This document shows positions 1 to 9,736 of a stretch of 46,082 nt of DNA, one piece after another. Both the position numbers and the translations under genes were made by a program. A model generated the notes under the pieces. That model ran no database searches. It saw nothing but the letters and a program-made list of their open reading frames with translations, and was not told the DNA's origin. How positions within the stretch are numbered: the first letter of the stretch is position 1; every line of letters starts with the position of its first letter. The DNA is from Bacteroidaceae bacterium (GTDB lineage Bacteria > Bacteroidota > Bacteroidia > Bacteroidales > Bacteroidaceae), in contig JAFWAX010000006.1 in NCBI GenBank assembly GCA_017507385.1, positions 1 through 46,082 on the forward strand, written 5' to 3'.

Positions 1-702
1 GACACACAAGCGCCACACCTTACCTTCCGCACGTCTCAGCATTTCTTCAGGAGAGCCCTTGAAAGAAATCTCTCCCTTGTTCAGCAGTGCCATATCCACA
101 CATGAACTGGAAATATCACCCACGATGTGAGTTGACAGGATAATGGTGATGTCGTTGCCGCTCACTTGAGTCAAGAGGTTACGGAAACGGATACGCTCTT
201 CGGGGTCAAGACCTGTAGTAGGTTCGTCCACGATAATGACTTTAGGCTCATGAATCAACGCCTGTGCGATGCCCAGTCTTCGCTTCATACCTCCCGACAG
301 CTTTGACGCATATCGTTCGCGCACTTCATAGAGACCGACTTGCTCGAGCATATCGGCTACCGCCTGCTTGCGCTTACGGCTGTCGTCCATGCCAGAAAGA
401 CGGGCTGCATAATCCAAGTATTCTATCACTTTGTATTTAGCAAAGAAACGGAAATCCTGAGGCAGATATCCAAGTATACGCCTCACTTCACGACGTTCTT
501 TCAGCAAATTATACCCATACATTTCCACCTCTCCGCTGGATGGCTCCATCAAAGCCACCAATATACGCATCAACGTGGATTTACCTGCGCCATTGGGACC
601 CAACAAGCCAAACATGCCTGAAGGGATTTCCAAATTGATGTCCTTCAATGCGTGATAGCCGTTGGGATAAACCTTGTTCAGGTTCTTAATTTTTATAGAC
701 AT
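1..702 (-). CDS. ABC transporter ATP-binding protein (C-terminus missing)
   Basis: ATPase subunit of an ABC exporter. It energises transport from the cytoplasmic face of the inner membrane. The 234 codons in the window show the full nucleotide-binding core: Walker A GPNGAGKST (about residues 34-42), the signature LSGGMKRR, Walker B VIIVDEPTTGLDP and the H-loop LSTH. The ATG at 702 starts MSIKIKNLNKVYPNG, a normal N-terminus for the family. The frame is open to base 1, so the C-terminal part lies outside. The fold and length resemble single-domain exporters of the CcmA/GldA type in Bacteroidetes, but the substrate cannot be told without the permease, which should lie further left. A strong promoter lies at 752-782. 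Confidence 0.93.
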   Translation of the reverse strand, partial: MSIKIKNLNKVYPNGYHALKDINLEIPSGMFGLLGPNGAGKSTLMRILVALMEPSSGEVEMYGYNLLKERREVRRILGYLPQDFRFFAKYKVIEYLDYAARLSGMDDSRKRKQAVADMLEQVGLYEVRERYASKLSGGMKRRLGIAQALIHEPKVIIVDEPTTGLDPEERIRFRNLLTQVSGNDITIILSTHIVGDISSSCVDMALLNKGEISFKGSPEEMLRRAEGKVWRLCV

Positions 703-751
703 AGCTAGCTAACTTTTATTGTCGACTATAATAAAAATTGTGTTTGCGATA

Positions 752-782
752 CAAATTTAATAAACTTTTACATTGTAACAAA
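752..782 (-). promoter_or_regulatory. Bacteroidetes-type promoter of the ABC ATPase gene
   Basis: On the minus strand, TTTG (779-782), 19 bases, then TAAATTTG (752-759). This matches the -33/-7 pattern of the primary sigma factor of Bacteroidetes. It lies about 50 bases upstream of the ATG at 702. Confidence 0.7.
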
Positions 783-893
783 GCTTTGTATAGAATAGCG
801 CATGAAAAATAACAATATTTCACATTTTGTACACATTTTTTCTGATAGCAACAGCTAAGAGATAGATTTCAACGCATTTCCCCTTTAACGACG

Positions 894-969
894 CACCGTG
901 CGCATAATATTTAAAACACCGTGCACGAAATATTTCGCAGGCGGTGTTTTAAATATTATGCGCACGGTG
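894..969 (-). repeat. 76-bp nested palindrome, copy 1
   Basis: The outer 28-base arms (894-921 and 942-969) are perfect inverted repeats beginning CACCGTGCGCATAATATTT. Between them is an inner hairpin centred on CGAAATATTTCG. Copies 2 and 3 are at 9985-10060 and 16492-16567. Just outside the palindrome, at 970-982, lies a conserved flank that reads GTTCCTACGTGTTCACC on the minus strand; the same flank precedes copies 2 and 3 on the plus strand. The element therefore has a direction, and this copy is reversed. The 327-base gap 703-1029 holds this repeat and the promoter at 752-782; nothing else was seen. Confidence 0.9.
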
Positions 970-1029
970 AACACGTAGGAACAAGCATGAACCTGTCACA
1001 ACACATTTATGACGAAACATGAACAGCTT

Positions 1030-1713
1030 TTAGGAATAGAGAAAATATGCGCCGCCATCGCTGAAACAATACTTTCTCAAAAGCTCTTGCAAATGACGTG
1101 CATTAGCCTCCACCCTCTCGCGGCTGCCGTCGTAGCCGTTGATGAGAACCACAAGATGGGTTGAATCAAGATTCAGCTTTGTCCGTTCATGGTCACTTGT
1201 AGGTGTTCCCACACCACCTTCTGCATCACGATAAACCGGAAGTCCTTCAATATTGATGAATCCCCGCCCAATACCCTCATAAGGCTCTCCTTGGCGCCCA
1301 ATGCCGAGCGTGAGCGTGTCGCCAACAAACTTGGAGGCATCGAATCCTCCAATACTATAGCCATGCGCCATCGAAGCCAGATTTATCAAATCAACCAGCG
1401 TATTGACTTTATACAGTTCCTTCCCTTGCATCACACGGCGCAACAACGCTTCGGCTGCCGGCCGATAGCGCGAAGGGTCTTTTCCGCAAAGACGGTAAAT
1501 GCTCCGAGTGGCAGAGATGGGAGTGATTTCTTTAAGAGTTTCCGTGGTGAACTGCCGACAGAAGTCCTTACTGAAAGACTCTATCTCCTCCCACAGCGCT
1601 GGCGAATAAAGGCTGTTACGCACGGTCGCTTCAAGACATGCCCCGACAAACAGAGGGCAAACCTCTTTAATTTCCTGTGATACAATAATTTTCATAAATA
1701 CGCTTTTCTGCAT
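1030..1713 (-). CDS. B3/4 domain protein (tRNA synthetase beta-subunit-like editing domain)
   Basis: Stand-alone protein of 227 residues resembling the B3/B4 domain of the phenylalanyl-tRNA synthetase beta chain, the domain that checks misacylated tRNA. Family features visible: the stretch TPISATRSIYRLCGKDPSRYRPAAEALLRR (given here only as a landmark near residues 64-93) and the glycine-rich segment GYSIGGFDAS. Such free-standing proteins are common in Bacteroidetes; whether they edit tRNA is not established. Residue 7 is a second possible start (MKIIVS). It begins 7 bases after the tamL stop, so it is probably the last gene of the mdh-tamB-tamL run. No signal peptide is seen. Confidence 0.8.
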   Translation of the reverse strand: MQKSVFMKIIVSQEIKEVCPLFVGACLEATVRNSLYSPALWEEIESFSKDFCRQFTTETLKEITPISATRSIYRLCGKDPSRYRPAAEALLRRVMQGKELYKVNTLVDLINLASMAHGYSIGGFDASKFVGDTLTLGIGRQGEPYEGIGRGFINIEGLPVYRDAEGGVGTPTSDHERTKLNLDSTHLVVLINGYDGSRERVEANARHLQELLRKYCFSDGGAYFLYS

Positions 1714-1720
1714 TCCTCTT

Positions 1721-4081
1721 TTAGAATGGATAACCTACAGCGAAATGGAAGCCAAGCCCATCACTGAACTTGCGAATATTGTAATACCCCGACTTTCCTG
1801 TATCGTAAGGAGCATGAATACCTATACCAAGGTCGAGACGCAAAATGAGGAAATCAAGGTCATAACGAACACCCAATCCTGTGCCCAGCGCCATATCTTT
1901 CAGGAGCCTGTTGAGCTTGAACTGTCCACCAGGATGGGCATCATCCTTACGCATGAGCCACACATTGCCTGCATCGATGAAGAAAGCTCCCTGAAGGGCA
2001 TTGACAATGGGGAAACGGTATTCGGCATTAAGTTCAAACTTCAGGTCGCCAGCCTGGTCAAGATAGGTTCCTCTTCCCTCGCGGTCCAAATAGCTACCTG
2101 GACCTATACTGCGCACAGCAAATGCACGGATGCTATTGGCACCACCCACATAGAAAAGTTCGCTATAGGGAGCATAGCTGGAATTTCCATACGTCCAGAT
2201 TGCGCCCAATTGTACACGTGTAGCAATGGTGCTTTTATCTGCAACACGGAACAGGTTCTTCAGCGTGAACGTAAACTTGAGGAACTGCGAATAAGGAGTA
2301 CCTAACAGTTTTTTATCTTTCTTATGATAGTCTATACCCAGGACGGAATTGACTGTATTGAGCAAATTTCCTGATTCCTTGACAGTTCCCTCAAAGTACA
2401 TGGAATGTGCCAAACGAGTTTTCCATGTATTATCATAAATGATGGAATACTGCATAGCAGGGATGAACTGGTCGCGCAACGACACATAAAGGGCAGAATT
2501 GTTTGCGACGATAGAATCAAAACGAGCCGTGGTTTGCTGCATCTTGTTGTAGGAAATGGCAAGGGGAGTCAACTCATGACTCCATGAGCGACTGGTCTGA
2601 AAGCCGTATTTCGCTTCAGCAATGAAAGACATGAGCCTATAGTAGTTAGCACGATTGAGCTGATTGATGTTAAGTCGATAGGTCGTAGTTGCCGGATACC
2701 TGAAGAATTGCTTATTGAGCCCAGGAAAGGCAATCCACGGATAAGACAGCGACAAGTCAAGTCCAATCTCATAAGAATCAATGCGTTTGTTCTCGCCAAA
2801 CTGCTTTTGGGTCTGCCACTCATAACTACCTTTCAGTCCCACAGAAAGGGTCTCGCCATGACGAAACGCATTTCGCTTAGAAAGAATCAGTCCAAGACTC
2901 GGACCTACCTGCGAATTGGACTTCTGCGTGATGTTGAAATCCAGCTCCGCATCAACAAGCTGATCCATCGTCAGTTCCAACCGAACGTCAAGCGTATCGT
3001 TCGCCAAAGTCGTGTCTCGAGGCGTAAAGGTAAATTTCATGCCAGAGAAAATGTTCATACTATGCAAGTTCGCAATAGTCTTATCCACATTAGACTGATT
3101 GAACAAACGGCGTTTCCAAAACTTGAAGTTCTTAAAAAGCACACGAGGCGCTACTGGCATACGATCGCCCTGATAAACAATCTTCAAGTCATTCAGCATC
3201 AATGAGTCTGTGTACTGGTTTACTGTACGCTTCCGATTCTCAGCAACCTGCTGTTCTGTATTTGCTTGACGACGATTTGTACGCACACGAGACTGACGAA
3301 TGTATGCGCTCACATTTCCGAAGTAATACTGCTGCTTGGCTTTCTGCGGCATATTGATATCGGGAAGTACACACAGAGTAACCCGATAAGGAGAATTGGT
3401 AGAATCAGCCAAATATGTAACATAGTCAGGACGATAGTAATAGAAGCCGTTGTCACGGAACGCATTAACAATACGTGTCTTTTCACTCGTCAGGTCAAGC
3501 GTGGAAAATTGCCCTCCCTTACGAACATAAGCCTCATCAGCCGCAGCACGCAAGATACTATCCTCTATAACAGGGAAACGATACTGTATGCTGTCATAGA
3601 GATAAGGTTGATCAAGCTTCACACGATAAGCAATCTTCTGTTGCTTCGGATTCTTCTGATTGACAAGTTCATAATCCACTTTCCCCCGGAAATAGCCATA
3701 ATTCTGCAAAAGGTTTGTCGCAACTTTAGCCCTCATGTCGGGAGAAACGTGAGAAATCGTGACTGGCGGTGTGGAAAACGAGTCAAACAGCCACTTGTTG
3801 AACCCCTTGCGGGATTTATTCACATAAGCATTGTAGGTCCACAAGCCAACTTGGAACGGACTTCGCAAAGAAGAACTTCCCATAAATGCGCCATTAGGCT
3901 GATAGGCAAGAGCAGCCTCAACTTCGAGCAAAGCATTTTCTTCTGCCAACGTCCCTATTCGGTCTTCAACCTCAATTTCCTTGATGCCCGTGTAAAGCAT
4001 CTCACCCTCTGGAAGTTGAGAAGTCGTTGAGCATGCAACAAGCAGCATCAATATAAATATGTGTAAGAATGCCTTTTTCAT
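1721..4081 (-). CDS. tamL: TamL: lipoprotein BamA/TamA-family outer-membrane translocase subunit
   Basis: Outer-membrane beta-barrel of the BamA/TamA (Omp85) family that works with TamB in placing proteins in the outer membrane. The N-terminus MKKAFLHIFILMLLVACSTT is a lipoprotein signal with a lipobox ending in Cys, the hallmark of the Bacteroidetes TamA homologue. POTRA-like repeats follow, and the C-terminal half is barrel, with the family landmarks YVGGANSIRAFAVRSIGPGS and FELNAEYRFP and a terminal aromatic residue (FAVGYPF). The frame opens at 4105 but that start overlaps tamB; the ATG at 4081 is preferred because it directly yields the lipoprotein signal, is preceded by AGAAGG, and lies 7 bases after the tamB stop. 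The two genes are probably co-translated. Confidence 0.88.
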   Translation of the reverse strand: MKKAFLHIFILMLLVACSTTSQLPEGEMLYTGIKEIEVEDRIGTLAEENALLEVEAALAYQPNGAFMGSSSLRSPFQVGLWTYNAYVNKSRKGFNKWLFDSFSTPPVTISHVSPDMRAKVATNLLQNYGYFRGKVDYELVNQKNPKQQKIAYRVKLDQPYLYDSIQYRFPVIEDSILRAAADEAYVRKGGQFSTLDLTSEKTRIVNAFRDNGFYYYRPDYVTYLADSTNSPYRVTLCVLPDINMPQKAKQQYYFGNVSAYIRQSRVRTNRRQANTEQQVAENRKRTVNQYTDSLMLNDLKIVYQGDRMPVAPRVLFKNFKFWKRRLFNQSNVDKTIANLHSMNIFSGMKFTFTPRDTTLANDTLDVRLELTMDQLVDAELDFNITQKSNSQVGPSLGLILSKRNAFRHGETLSVGLKGSYEWQTQKQFGENKRIDSYEIGLDLSLSYPWIAFPGLNKQFFRYPATTTYRLNINQLNRANYYRLMSFIAEAKYGFQTSRSWSHELTPLAISYNKMQQTTARFDSIVANNSALYVSLRDQFIPAMQYSIIYDNTWKTRLAHSMYFEGTVKESGNLLNTVNSVLGIDYHKKDKKLLGTPYSQFLKFTFTLKNLFRVADKSTIATRVQLGAIWTYGNSSYAPYSELFYVGGANSIRAFAVRSIGPGSYLDREGRGTYLDQAGDLKFELNAEYRFPIVNALQGAFFIDAGNVWLMRKDDAHPGGQFKLNRLLKDMALGTGLGVRYDLDFLILRLDLGIGIHAPYDTGKSGYYNIRKFSDGLGFHFAVGYPF

Positions 4082-4088
4082 CGCCCTT

Positions 4089-7000
4089 CTATTTTGTTTC
4101 ATCATCTTTTTTCCGCCAAATAAAAAGATCTGACAACTTATCTACCTTCTTACGTAGAAGTACACCAGCTCCATTCTTATCCAACTCACCCTCAATCAAA
4201 TTAGAATAGTCTTTTTCATGGAAGAGCCGAATATACTGCGTCCCTCCATGATCAAGCCGCCATTCCAGAGACACATCATCGATGTAAGCGCCTGACTCGT
4301 TCTGTTCAGTGTTGCCATCAGCACTCACTTTGCCGCCTATCACAACATTCAGGCGATCAGAGAAGAATCGGCGAGAGAACTTGAAGGAGTAGTCAGTACG
4401 GCTGGTACCATCATCACGAGTTGTCTGTTCCATTCCCACATTGACATCCACCATAGTCGAAAAAGCACGTCCCGCAATGTTGTTTATCTCGTTTTGCAAA
4501 AAGTTATTGAGTGCATTCCCAGCAGTAAAGCCCTTGCTGTTTGAACCAGAAAGATACATGCCTGTAGCAAGCATCGCCACAGCAAGCTTATTCTTCTCCT
4601 CAGCAGAGCAGGCCGCCAACTCATTCTGAACAGCTTGGTCTTCAGGAGCTTCTATCGTAAACATCAACCCCATATTATCCAACGAATTGGTTATTTTCAG
4701 TCCTGTATCAAAAGCCACACTGCGACTTGAGCCATCACTCTGTCCTACAGCCGCACGCACTCGTTCTGTTGCCGCCACATTCAGCACAGGGTTAGTTGGA
4801 TTACCTGTAAATTCGATATAGGAGCCATTATGGATTGTGAATGTCTTGAGCGGGATTATCGGCAACGTATATTTCATCTCGCCCTCATTGATGGTATATC
4901 GTCCCTGCAAATTGATAACACCTTCAGGTGTATAAAGCATTGTGACAGAGCCACCTCCTTGCACATTGATATAGCTTTGTTTATCAGCAGAGAACTCGCA
5001 ATTAAACTTTGCGCCATCCTCGATGCTCAACGACATATTCATGTCTATACCCATAAAGGTTTTCTTGAGCATCTCATCACGAGGTGGTGGAGGAGCGCTG
5101 AAATCCACAAAAGTCACAATGTCCTCCAGACGGTCGCCCTGATACAGGGGTGTTTCCGTCATAATATAAGTGATATTAGTTGTAGGCAACACTCTAACCA
5201 ATCCACGCACTGTCAGATCGCTGGTTGAACCAATGACACGAGCAAAAAAATCTCCGTACATGTCACCAAACAGCACCTTATTGCTACTACGCTGAGATTC
5301 TACAATCTTAAAGTTAGAACCTCTGAGCGACAAAGACAAGAAAAGCTCTTCAAAATCAGAGAAATCCACATAGCCATTCAAAGCAAGCGGATTCTCATCT
5401 GCACCATAAAATTTAAAGTTATCAAACTCCACTCGGCTGTTAGTAAATGCAATCGTATCATTCGCCAAAGTAAAGTCAAGGCTGTAAGGATCGGAAAGCA
5501 CATGCATATTGCGAGGCATCAATGCCCCATTGAACAAGAGGGCATCCATTGGACCCTTTACATCCATATTACCAGCCAATACACCTTTGAATCCTACCAA
5601 TTGGTCAGGAATGAAGGGGTTGAGCATATCCACTGGTACATCTTGCAACAACATGCTTGCATCAAGTTCACCTTCATCATCAGCATCATATATTCCTTCC
5701 AAGAAAACAATATCATTGCCATTGTAAGCCAAATTAGCATCTATCACATGAACCGTCTCACTCTGAGGAGCATAAGTAAATTTCGAATCAAAATCTCCCA
5801 CATTCTGACCTTCATATACAAAGCTATTAGCATCAAGAGAACCTTCCACCAGGAAATTTTCTTCTTGGTCAATGTAATATGCGTCCAAATTCAGCATACC
5901 TCCCATCGCTGGAAGGTTCGGAACGGGTACAATAGTCAGCAGTTCTCTCAAATTCAAGTTGTCAATCACAAGATTGGCTATTTGTCTTCCCCACTCATTC
6001 TCATCAGCATATACCGACATATAGCAACTATCCGTCAAGCTCTTCAGCCGCACATCTGCCTGAAGCGGCCTCTGAGGCCGAAGGATTATATAATTGTCGT
6101 CATTCAAGCCAAACTCTCGGAATGCAAATACTGGCTTTTGCGGATACAAACTGAAATTGACACAGCTATCAGCAGCATCGGCCTTTACTCCAAAGTCTAT
6201 TCCCTTACGGTTTTTCTTGTCGAAATAGGTTAGATGCGCATCCGCTTTATCGGCCATCAAAAACCCTTCAAGATAGGCACGGAATGCTGGAAGCTGGGGC
6301 TGTTCATGACACTGCACACCTACACGATAATCCAACTGTGTCGTATCTTGCATAATCGTGAAGAAAGCCGTGTCAACCATGACATCATCCATCACTAAAG
6401 CATATACATGCCCATTACTCATTATTCCGTTATCTGACGTTACGTTTACATCTGTCAAAAACTCACGGAATCTGATGCCATACACATTCAAAAGGTCTGC
6501 TAAAGGGTTTTCATAGCCAGAAACAGCATGAAGCGACACATCAGGCAAATAAGTCTTCAATACATCTAAATTTACATTGCGGTCCTTAAACTGTTGACCA
6601 GCCACTTCGCTCAACTCTTCCAGTTTTGGCAACAACTGAAACACATTATTAGGCGTAAAGAAATCCAGAGACAAATCTCCTGTCTTGAATGTCACAGCAG
6701 TCGTATCCTCCTGAGCCACAGCATACAAATCTATATTTTCAGCACGCACACTATCTTTACGAACCTGCAAAGACAATACATCAATATGAGAGTCCACACT
6801 AAAATGTTCATCCCAGTCATAAGAGAACATGACCGCACCTTGAGAGCTTGCCTGCATCCGCTCTTCACTAAAGCCCATACTTTGAATATCCACTAACGGA
6901 ACATCAATGTCCAGAGAACCATCTATAAGATGTTTCTGCAATTCCGTATCAAGCTTTAATTGAGCTTGCAGCTGCGAATTATCACACAACACATTGGCCA

Positions 7001-8585
7001 GCAGTTTCCGTCCCCTCAGTGCTACATCCGCTTGAATATTGTTCAAATCAATCTTCCCAAAATGAGAATCCGAAAGACTGGCAACAGCCTGCAACACAGT
7101 ATGAGGTGAAAAGAAATCCAGCCCTTCACCCTGTACAGAAACCTCACCAGAGAAAACGGCGGTATCTTCCAACACCACATAGTGATTGAGCATCAGACTG
7201 TCAAAAGCCATCTTAGCTGCATACGTTTCTGTAGCCATGGCAAAACTACCTTCAACGTCCACCGCAGCATCGTGCACATCGCGGACACCAACGTTTGCCT
7301 GCAAAGACATATCGCCTGACACATCAAACAATTCAGCTTCACCCTCCAGCGTTGCCAGCTCAGGCACATCCAGATAAAGCCGCTCTACATGGACAGCCTT
7401 CAGGTTTCCTTCGGCCTTCATCTGCAGCACAGATGGGAGAGCTGGCAAACGCTCTGACATCATTGTACAAACATCGCGAGCACCCTCTCCGCCCATACGT
7501 GTGAAGTAAATCATGTCTTCCTTGCCAATCTGTCCTTCGCCCAGGAAGGAGAATGTGCCTGGCGACACTTCGTCAAACGCATTCATATCCATGCGGTAAG
7601 CAAATACCAGACGACTGTCGCTCGTCGTCACCGTAAACTTCGGCAAAGACAATGCCATCGAATCCATCTCCACCCTTCCATGAGCATCAGCAATCACAAG
7701 TCCCGTATGCTCACAGGCCGAGAATTTCGTCAGCATCAACTCCATTTCCTGAGTACCCTTATATACAAAAGAGTCCATCGTCAGACTGACGTCTTCAAAC
7801 AGCAAATGATTCGGATCCAGCTGTTCAGGCAAATTGGGCATATTCAGCAAGTCATAACCTATGCGAGCGTCCGAAACCTCCAGCTTATCCACCCGATAGA
7901 GTTCCTTACTCAAGTCCAGAAAAGCATTGGCATGAGCTGTTCCAATATCAGCCATCACACATGCGCTATCTGCCTGCGGAGCCAACATCACAAAAGCCTT
8001 TACGCGCTGAAGTTCAACATCATCCACCCGTATCCTCCAGTCCACAGTTTCTGTCGTTGTCGTATCCTCCGCCACAGAATCGGCTAATACCACCATCAAA
8101 TCGGCATCGCGTAACAGCGCCTTGTTTACCACAGCAAGTCCGTTCTTCAAATCCGTACTGTGGGAATCAAGACCCAGCTCTGCTACAGAACCTTTGATTA
8201 CAGCAGCCTCAACCAAGTCCTTCGTATTCAGCTTCACATCATAGAGATGGACATCATCCACCTCTGCTTCTCCATGGAATAGCGGCAACGCCCTCACACT
8301 CACATTCAGCAACCTTGCATCCAGCACCGTGTCCTCGTCCTGAACAGCAAGCACTCCTCCAACCTCTAAATCAAGCGGGAATGCCAAACGAACCCTTTCC
8401 ACCGTCACATCCATCTCCATTTCCTCGCTCAGAATCTCAGCAGTCTTATCAACAGCAAACTTCTGAATTGGAGGAAAATAAATCAACAGCAAAAGTAATG
8501 CAAACAACAAAAATGGAGTTAGCGTAATCCCCAAGAGGACACGCCAACTCCATCCTAAGAGCGTATACTTTCCGTACTTCTTCAT
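4089..8585 (-). CDS. tamB: TamB: translocation and assembly module inner-membrane protein
   Basis: Very long (1498 residues) protein anchored in the inner membrane, spanning the periplasm as a beta-rich groove and ending in the TamB C-terminal (DUF490) domain. Visible features: one N-terminal membrane segment (about residues 13-37), a long repetitive beta-strand region typical of the AsmA/TamB class of bridge-like proteins, and C-terminal landmarks such as GGGSVTMLYTPEGVINLQGR, FTGNPTNPVLNVAATE and QNELAACSAEEKNKLAVAML (residues about 1270-1390). It partners with TamL, encoded immediately downstream. Related proteins move proteins or lipids to the outer membrane; which of these applies here is not shown. 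The stop is TAG, so TAG is used as a stop in this genome. It follows mdh after 36 bases. Confidence 0.92.
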   Translation of the reverse strand: MKKYGKYTLLGWSWRVLLGITLTPFLLFALLLLLIYFPPIQKFAVDKTAEILSEEMEMDVTVERVRLAFPLDLEVGGVLAVQDEDTVLDARLLNVSVRALPLFHGEAEVDDVHLYDVKLNTKDLVEAAVIKGSVAELGLDSHSTDLKNGLAVVNKALLRDADLMVVLADSVAEDTTTTETVDWRIRVDDVELQRVKAFVMLAPQADSACVMADIGTAHANAFLDLSKELYRVDKLEVSDARIGYDLLNMPNLPEQLDPNHLLFEDVSLTMDSFVYKGTQEMELMLTKFSACEHTGLVIADAHGRVEMDSMALSLPKFTVTTSDSRLVFAYRMDMNAFDEVSPGTFSFLGEGQIGKEDMIYFTRMGGEGARDVCTMMSERLPALPSVLQMKAEGNLKAVHVERLYLDVPELATLEGEAELFDVSGDMSLQANVGVRDVHDAAVDVEGSFAMATETYAAKMAFDSLMLNHYVVLEDTAVFSGEVSVQGEGLDFFSPHTVLQAVASLSDSHFGKIDLNNIQADVALRGRKLLANVLCDNSQLQAQLKLDTELQKHLIDGSLDIDVPLVDIQSMGFSEERMQASSQGAVMFSYDWDEHFSVDSHIDVLSLQVRKDSVRAENIDLYAVAQEDTTAVTFKTGDLSLDFFTPNNVFQLLPKLEELSEVAGQQFKDRNVNLDVLKTYLPDVSLHAVSGYENPLADLLNVYGIRFREFLTDVNVTSDNGIMSNGHVYALVMDDVMVDTAFFTIMQDTTQLDYRVGVQCHEQPQLPAFRAYLEGFLMADKADAHLTYFDKKNRKGIDFGVKADAADSCVNFSLYPQKPVFAFREFGLNDDNYIILRPQRPLQADVRLKSLTDSCYMSVYADENEWGRQIANLVIDNLNLRELLTIVPVPNLPAMGGMLNLDAYYIDQEENFLVEGSLDANSFVYEGQNVGDFDSKFTYAPQSETVHVIDANLAYNGNDIVFLEGIYDADDEGELDASMLLQDVPVDMLNPFIPDQLVGFKGVLAGNMDVKGPMDALLFNGALMPRNMHVLSDPYSLDFTLANDTIAFTNSRVEFDNFKFYGADENPLALNGYVDFSDFEELFLSLSLRGSNFKIVESQRSSNKVLFGDMYGDFFARVIGSTSDLTVRGLVRVLPTTNITYIMTETPLYQGDRLEDIVTFVDFSAPPPPRDEMLKKTFMGIDMNMSLSIEDGAKFNCEFSADKQSYINVQGGGSVTMLYTPEGVINLQGRYTINEGEMKYTLPIIPLKTFTIHNGSYIEFTGNPTNPVLNVAATERVRAAVGQSDGSSRSVAFDTGLKITNSLDNMGLMFTIEAPEDQAVQNELAACSAEEKNKLAVAMLATGMYLSGSNSKGFTAGNALNNFLQNEINNIAGRAFSTMVDVNVGMEQTTRDDGTSRTDYSFKFSRRFFSDRLNVVIGGKVSADGNTEQNESGAYIDDVSLEWRLDHGGTQYIRLFHEKDYSNLIEGELDKNGAGVLLRKKVDKLSDLFIWRKKDDETK

Positions 8586-8621
8586 ATAGAGAAAGTAAAA
8601 AGGGAAAGTGACAAGTGAAAT

Positions 8622-9620
8622 TTACAAATTTGGATTAATCTTATTCCACTCTGATACAGCAGGAATGATGTTCAACTCAACCAATTCATCACGCATCTTG
8701 CAGAGATGTGCGTATGAAGCGTCAAGCTTAGCCATTTCTTCTGGAGTACCTACTGGCATCTTATATGTGCAGCCATTAGTATCAAGAGTGGTATCCATAG
8801 CCATCATGATGTGGTCGTACTTTTCGTTTGAAACGTAAGTACCTGCAGACCAGCGGAACTTCTCGCCGCCCATCACTGAGCGAATCATCTCAACAGAGCA
8901 GTATGCAGGGCTCTGCCATGAAGAACGTCCACGCAACTCGATAATCTTTGCACCACCCTGAGTCACATCCTTCTTCATCTGTTCCCATTCTGCTTCTGGG
9001 AATTCAGGAGTTCCTATGATATCGTAGAGAGGCTTGCCTGCTACCTTTACAGCAGAACCGAACACTGCCATCTGCTCGCCATGACCACCGTAAGTAGCAC
9101 AGCCTGTCACCTTATACTGCTTCACGCCAAACTTTTTAGCGATAGCAGACTGGAGACGAGTTGAGTCAAGCGCAGCCAAAGTAGTTACCTGACCAGGCTT
9201 CAAACCTGAGTAAAGCAAAGTAACAAGACCTGTCAAGTCTGCTGGGTTAAAAATAACAGTAACGTGCTTTACATCAGGGCAATAAGCCTTAATGTTCTTG
9301 CCCAGTTCCTCTGCAATCTTGCAGTTGCCAGCCAAAAGGTCTTCACGAGTCATGCCTGCCTTACGAGGCGCGCCACCTGAAGAAATGATATACTTTGCAT
9401 CCTTGAATGCCTCAGCCACGTCTGTTGTAGCAGTAAGGTTCACACCGTCATAACCGCAGTGGAACATTTCTTCCATCACACCCTCCATGCCAGGAGCGTA
9501 AACGTCATAGAGACAAACATTAGGAGTAAGCTTCATGGTCAATGCAAGCTGAACCATAGTAGAGCCGATAGCACCACCAGCACCTACAATCACAAGTTTT
9601 TCGTCTGTTAAGAAAGCCAT
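8622..9620 (-). CDS. mdh: Malate dehydrogenase
   Basis: NAD-dependent oxidoreductase of the lactate/malate dehydrogenase superfamily, cytoplasmic, interconverting malate and oxaloacetate; in fermentative Bacteroidales it serves the reductive branch toward succinate. Visible: nucleotide-binding loop GAGGAIGS (residues about 13-20), SGGAPRKAGMTREDLL with the substrate-binding arginines, FNPADLTG holding the aspartate of the catalytic pair, LDSTRL, and the catalytic histidine in GGHGEQM. The length, 332 residues, fits the family. A strong promoter lies 85 bases upstream. It is the first gene of a run mdh-tamB-tamL-B3/4, though the link with the outer-membrane genes may be positional only. Confidence 0.93.
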   Translation of the reverse strand: MAFLTDEKLVIVGAGGAIGSTMVQLALTMKLTPNVCLYDVYAPGMEGVMEEMFHCGYDGVNLTATTDVAEAFKDAKYIISSGGAPRKAGMTREDLLAGNCKIAEELGKNIKAYCPDVKHVTVIFNPADLTGLVTLLYSGLKPGQVTTLAALDSTRLQSAIAKKFGVKQYKVTGCATYGGHGEQMAVFGSAVKVAGKPLYDIIGTPEFPEAEWEQMKKDVTQGGAKIIELRGRSSWQSPAYCSVEMIRSVMGGEKFRWSAGTYVSNEKYDHIMMAMDTTLDTNGCTYKMPVGTPEEMAKLDASYAHLCKMRDELVELNIIPAVSEWNKINPNL

Positions 9621-9705
9621 AATTAAAAATGTTAAAATTTATGTTTTTTATCCTAAAATTATCGCACTCAAAGATTTCACATACATATCTGCCACACAAT
9701 AGTTG

Positions 9706-9736
9706 CAAATATACCCCTTTTCCCTTTGACACACAA
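9706..9736 (-). promoter_or_regulatory. Promoter of mdh
   Basis: Minus strand: TTG (9734-9736), 20 bases, TATATTTG (9706-9713), matching the Bacteroidetes -33/-7 pattern. It would give a leader of about 80 bases before the ATG at 9620. Bases 9740-9970 upstream hold no gene or signal that I can support. Confidence 0.7.

Noticed and set aside
894-969. The palindrome as a transcription terminator
   Set aside because: There is no T run on either side, and the copies at 9985 and 16492 lie between divergent promoters.
3266-4030. A 254-residue open frame antisense to tamL
   Set aside because: Shadow of the tamL coding strand; the composition is unlike a protein.
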